Shown piece after piece: positions 61,798 to 64,000 of a stretch of 64,000 nucleotides of DNA. The notes beneath the pieces were generated by a model. It ran no database searches, had not been told where the DNA came from, and was given only the letters and a program-made list of their open reading frames with translations. The stretch is from Pseudomonas sp. B21_DOA (lineage in GTDB: Bacteria; Pseudomonadota; Gammaproteobacteria; Pseudomonadales; Pseudomonadaceae). Numbering within the stretch: position 1 is the stretch's first letter; the number at the start of each line of letters is the position of its first letter. Both the position numbers and the translations under genes were made by a program. Location of the stretch: positions 5,146,001-5,210,000 of the forward strand of contig CP086683.1 of the NCBI GenBank assembly GCA_030544685.1, read 5' to 3'.

Positions 61798-63891
61798 TCA
61801 GTCCGGCGTGCCGTGAATCACACCGGCGGTGTTATCGAGCAGGCTCTTGGTCGCGGTTTGCAGGAACGCTTCAAGTTTGAGTTTGAGTTCGGCAGTGCGC
61901 GGCGCGTCCGGCACAACTTCGGCGTGCGGATTGGCACCGAGCTGGTATTGCCAGATTTTCGGGCCCATGTCCTTGTCACGCGGCAACACCAGAATCTGCT
62001 CGGCGGTAACGATGGCGGTGGTCTGCTCGCTGCCCGATGGCTTGATCACACCGAAACCGGTATCGCCCTGCGGCAGGTTGAGCAGGTCACGGCCCCAGCA
62101 CTGGTGACGCACTTCACCACCAAGACGGCCCATAATGGTCGGCACGATGTCGATCTGCGTACCCACGGTATGGTCACGGGTACCGAACTTCTGCTGAATG
62201 CCTGGAGCAATCATCAGCATCGGCACGTTGAAACGGCCCAGGTCCATTTCGGTGATCTGGCGCTCGTTGCCGAAGCCATGGTCGCCGACGATGACAAACA
62301 GGGTTTCGTTGAAATATTTCTCTTTGCGCGCCTTCTCGAAAAACTGGCCGAGCGCCCAGTCGGAGTAGCGCATGGCGGTCAGGTGTTCGTTGAGGCTGCC
62401 ACGGTCAGTCACGCGCTCGACCGGCAACGGTGTCGGCAAAGCGTACGGGGTGTGGTTGGACAGCGTTTGCAGCAATGCGTAGAACGGCTTGCCGTTTTCC
62501 CGCGCCTTCAGTTCCTGCAGGCCACGATCGAACATGTCCTGGTCGGAAACGCCCCAGGTCGGATCGGAGAACACCGGATTGACGAAGTCATTGCGGCCAA
62601 CGAAGTTGGTCATGCCCTGGTTGCTGAAGAAGCCCGACTGGTTGTCCCAGGCGAAATCGCCGTTGTAGACGTACACGTCGTCGTAGTCGCGAGCACTGAG
62701 CACCTGCGGCAGACCGGACAGTTTGTGACTGCCCTCCGGAGTCTGCATCAGGTATTCGAAACCTGGCAGGTTAGGGAAGCAGGCCATGGTCGCAAACATG
62801 CCCTGGTGGGTGTGGGTGCCGTTGGAGAAGAAACGGTCGAACAGCAGACCTTCCTTCGACAGCTTGTCCAGGTACGGAGTGATGTTCCCCGGCGCGCCCA
62901 AGGCACCGACCGAGTGACCGGCCATGCTTTCCATGAGAATCACGACGACGTTCTTGATCGGCAGGGTCTTGTCGGCTGGCGGCGTGTAATCACGGCGCAC
63001 GGCGGCAATATCGGCGTCGACCAGTTTGTCGTCCGGCATGAGCAGCATCTCACGGACGATTTTCTGCGCCTGCTCCTGCGGCAGCGTGGCTTTCCAGATA
63101 TTGTCGCGATCTTCGCCCATGCGGGACTTGGCGGCCTCGATCAGCGACAGCGTGGCATTGAGACCGAGCTGGTTGGCAAAGTTGGAATCGGTAGTGTAGA
63201 CGTCACCCCAGCGCATCGGCGGGCCTTGACGCAGGGTGCCACGGGCGGCAATCACGCAGATCAACAGGCAGACCACGAACACCGCCAGACGGGTGTACCA
63301 CGGTGCGACCTGACGGGAGCTGACGCTGCCGCCGCTGAACGGTCCGCGCGGGCGAGTGGCACGATCGGCGCCTTTGAACGCCAGGGTCAGAATCGCTGTG
63401 CCGATCACCCACGCCAGCAGGTAGCGCACCACCGGAAAACCGTACCAGAGCATGCTCATTACGGTTTTCGGGTCTTCCTTCACGTACTGGAACACCAGAC
63501 CGTTGAGGCGCTGGTGAAACTCGCGGTAGAAGTCCATTTCCATCAGGCCGAGGAACAGCGCGATGCTCGAGGCGACGGTCAGCCACAGGCGGAAGAAACC
63601 GCGCGCGGCCATGGCCCGGGCACTGAACAGCGCCAGCACCAGCGGAATGCACAGGTACACCACCAGGCGCAGGTCGAAACGCAGACCGTTGACGAACGCT
63701 TCGAGGAAGGTCGCGGCCGGAGTGTCGAGGATCATTTCGCGGTTGTAGACCAGCAGCGCGAGGCGCAGCGCGGAAAACATGACCATCATGACCAGTGCGC
63801 ACAGCAGCGTGTAGGCCAGATGCGATTTGACGGTCGGTTGCAGCAGGCGAGCAGAAGATCGCTGCTGATTCAGGGCGTCCGGGTTTGCCAT
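61798..63891 (-). CDS. LTA-synthase-like phosphoglycerol transferase (sulfatase fold)
   Basis: 697 residues. N-terminal half has about five transmembrane helices (roughly 27-190 and 205-225). C-terminal periplasmic domain has the alkaline-phosphatase/sulfatase fold with VVVILMESMAGHSVG, the nucleophile threonine region FSNGTHTHQGMFATM and the metal motif FVIVGDHGFGNERQ. The family transfers phosphoglycerol or phosphoethanolamine onto envelope glycans (OpgB/LtaS-like). Which acceptor is used here is not evident. The start is MANPDALNQQRS. Confidence 0.9.
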   Translation of the reverse strand: MANPDALNQQRSSARLLQPTVKSHLAYTLLCALVMMVMFSALRLALLVYNREMILDTPAATFLEAFVNGLRFDLRLVVYLCIPLVLALFSARAMAARGFFRLWLTVASSIALFLGLMEMDFYREFHQRLNGLVFQYVKEDPKTVMSMLWYGFPVVRYLLAWVIGTAILTLAFKGADRATRPRGPFSGGSVSSRQVAPWYTRLAVFVVCLLICVIAARGTLRQGPPMRWGDVYTTDSNFANQLGLNATLSLIEAAKSRMGEDRDNIWKATLPQEQAQKIVREMLLMPDDKLVDADIAAVRRDYTPPADKTLPIKNVVVILMESMAGHSVGALGAPGNITPYLDKLSKEGLLFDRFFSNGTHTHQGMFATMACFPNLPGFEYLMQTPEGSHKLSGLPQVLSARDYDDVYVYNGDFAWDNQSGFFSNQGMTNFVGRNDFVNPVFSDPTWGVSDQDMFDRGLQELKARENGKPFYALLQTLSNHTPYALPTPLPVERVTDRGSLNEHLTAMRYSDWALGQFFEKARKEKYFNETLFVIVGDHGFGNERQITEMDLGRFNVPMLMIAPGIQQKFGTRDHTVGTQIDIVPTIMGRLGGEVRHQCWGRDLLNLPQGDTGFGVIKPSGSEQTTAIVTAEQILVLPRDKDMGPKIWQYQLGANPHAEVVPDAPRTAELKLKLEAFLQTATKSLLDNTAGVIHGTPD

Positions 63892-64000
63892 GTCGTTTTA
63901 GGACCCATTGGAAGTTGAAGTTGCAAAAATACAGCGGCGCCAGGCCCTCTATTGGTCATTCCAGACCCCGGGGCGTGCGCGGTGCGCAAATGTTGCACGA
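63892..64000. other. Upstream region of the LTA-synthase-like gene
   Basis: 109 bp at the window edge, presumably carrying its promoter and leader. No clear boxes or ORF seen. Confidence 0.4.

Noticed and set aside
61780..63918. Long open frame antisense to the LTA-synthase-like gene
   Set aside because: Same strand-shadow effect; the minus-strand protein has clear helices and metal motifs.

Overview
The window looks like a chromosomal segment of a fluorescent Pseudomonas (P. fluorescens group, GC-rich gammaproteobacterium). The basis is gene content and order: ihfB-rpsA-cmk-[tyrA-aroA fusion]-hisC-pheA-serC-gyrA, followed by mtnA/mtaD-ubiG-mupP-SDR; an rbdA-like c-di-GMP gene beside an MsbA-like exporter; the NAGGN osmolyte genes; a CsrA/Rsm paralogue; and several REP/REPIN repeat families typical of this group. 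No tRNA, rRNA, CRISPR array, insertion sequence or prophage was seen.

Layout. (1) 1-14.1 kb is a surface polysaccharide (O-antigen-like) locus. A plus-strand block carries a sugar O/N-acyltransferase, a GDP-perosamine-synthase-like aminotransferase and three glycosyltransferases. It meets a minus-strand block (rmlB, rmlD, rmlA, manC, manB, two glycosyltransferases) at a perfect 16-bp hairpin. Together they suggest a polymer built from GDP-mannose-derived 4-amino sugar and dTDP-rhamnose. (2) 14.3-26.4 kb is the mixed-function supraoperon of aromatic, histidine and serine biosynthesis with cmk, rpsA and gyrA. (3) 26.8-31.7 kb holds 5-methylthioadenosine salvage (mtnA, mtaD), ubiG, mupP and an SDR. 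(4) 32-39.9 kb holds two c-di-GMP enzymes, a TenA/PqqC-like protein, an ABC exporter, a DsbA-like protein and trhO. (5) 40.2-49.3 kb holds bolA, a DUF2059 gene, fumC, an EamA transporter, a thiolase, pap and mnmC. (6) 49.3-54.1 kb is a single giant gene, on the minus strand, for a dermonecrotic-toxin-like protein with leucine-rich repeats and a C-terminal NEL-type E3 ubiquitin ligase domain; this is the most striking accessory gene. (7) 54.4-59.3 kb is the N-acetylglutaminylglutamine amide (NAGGN) osmoprotectant operon. (8) 59.4-64 kb holds yheU, a csrA paralogue, ynfA, an SDR, a DUF3309 miniprotein and an LTA-synthase-like sulfatase-fold enzyme.

Data quality is a major issue. Reading frames are broken at 19 places in 11 genes. 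Every break is repaired by adding back ONE base, mostly in a mononucleotide run, and each repaired gene returns to an exact multiple of three. Because the list includes an essential-type gene (tyrA-aroA), I read most of these as single-base deletion errors of the sequence rather than gene decay. I therefore annotate full-length genes as CDS and state each break.
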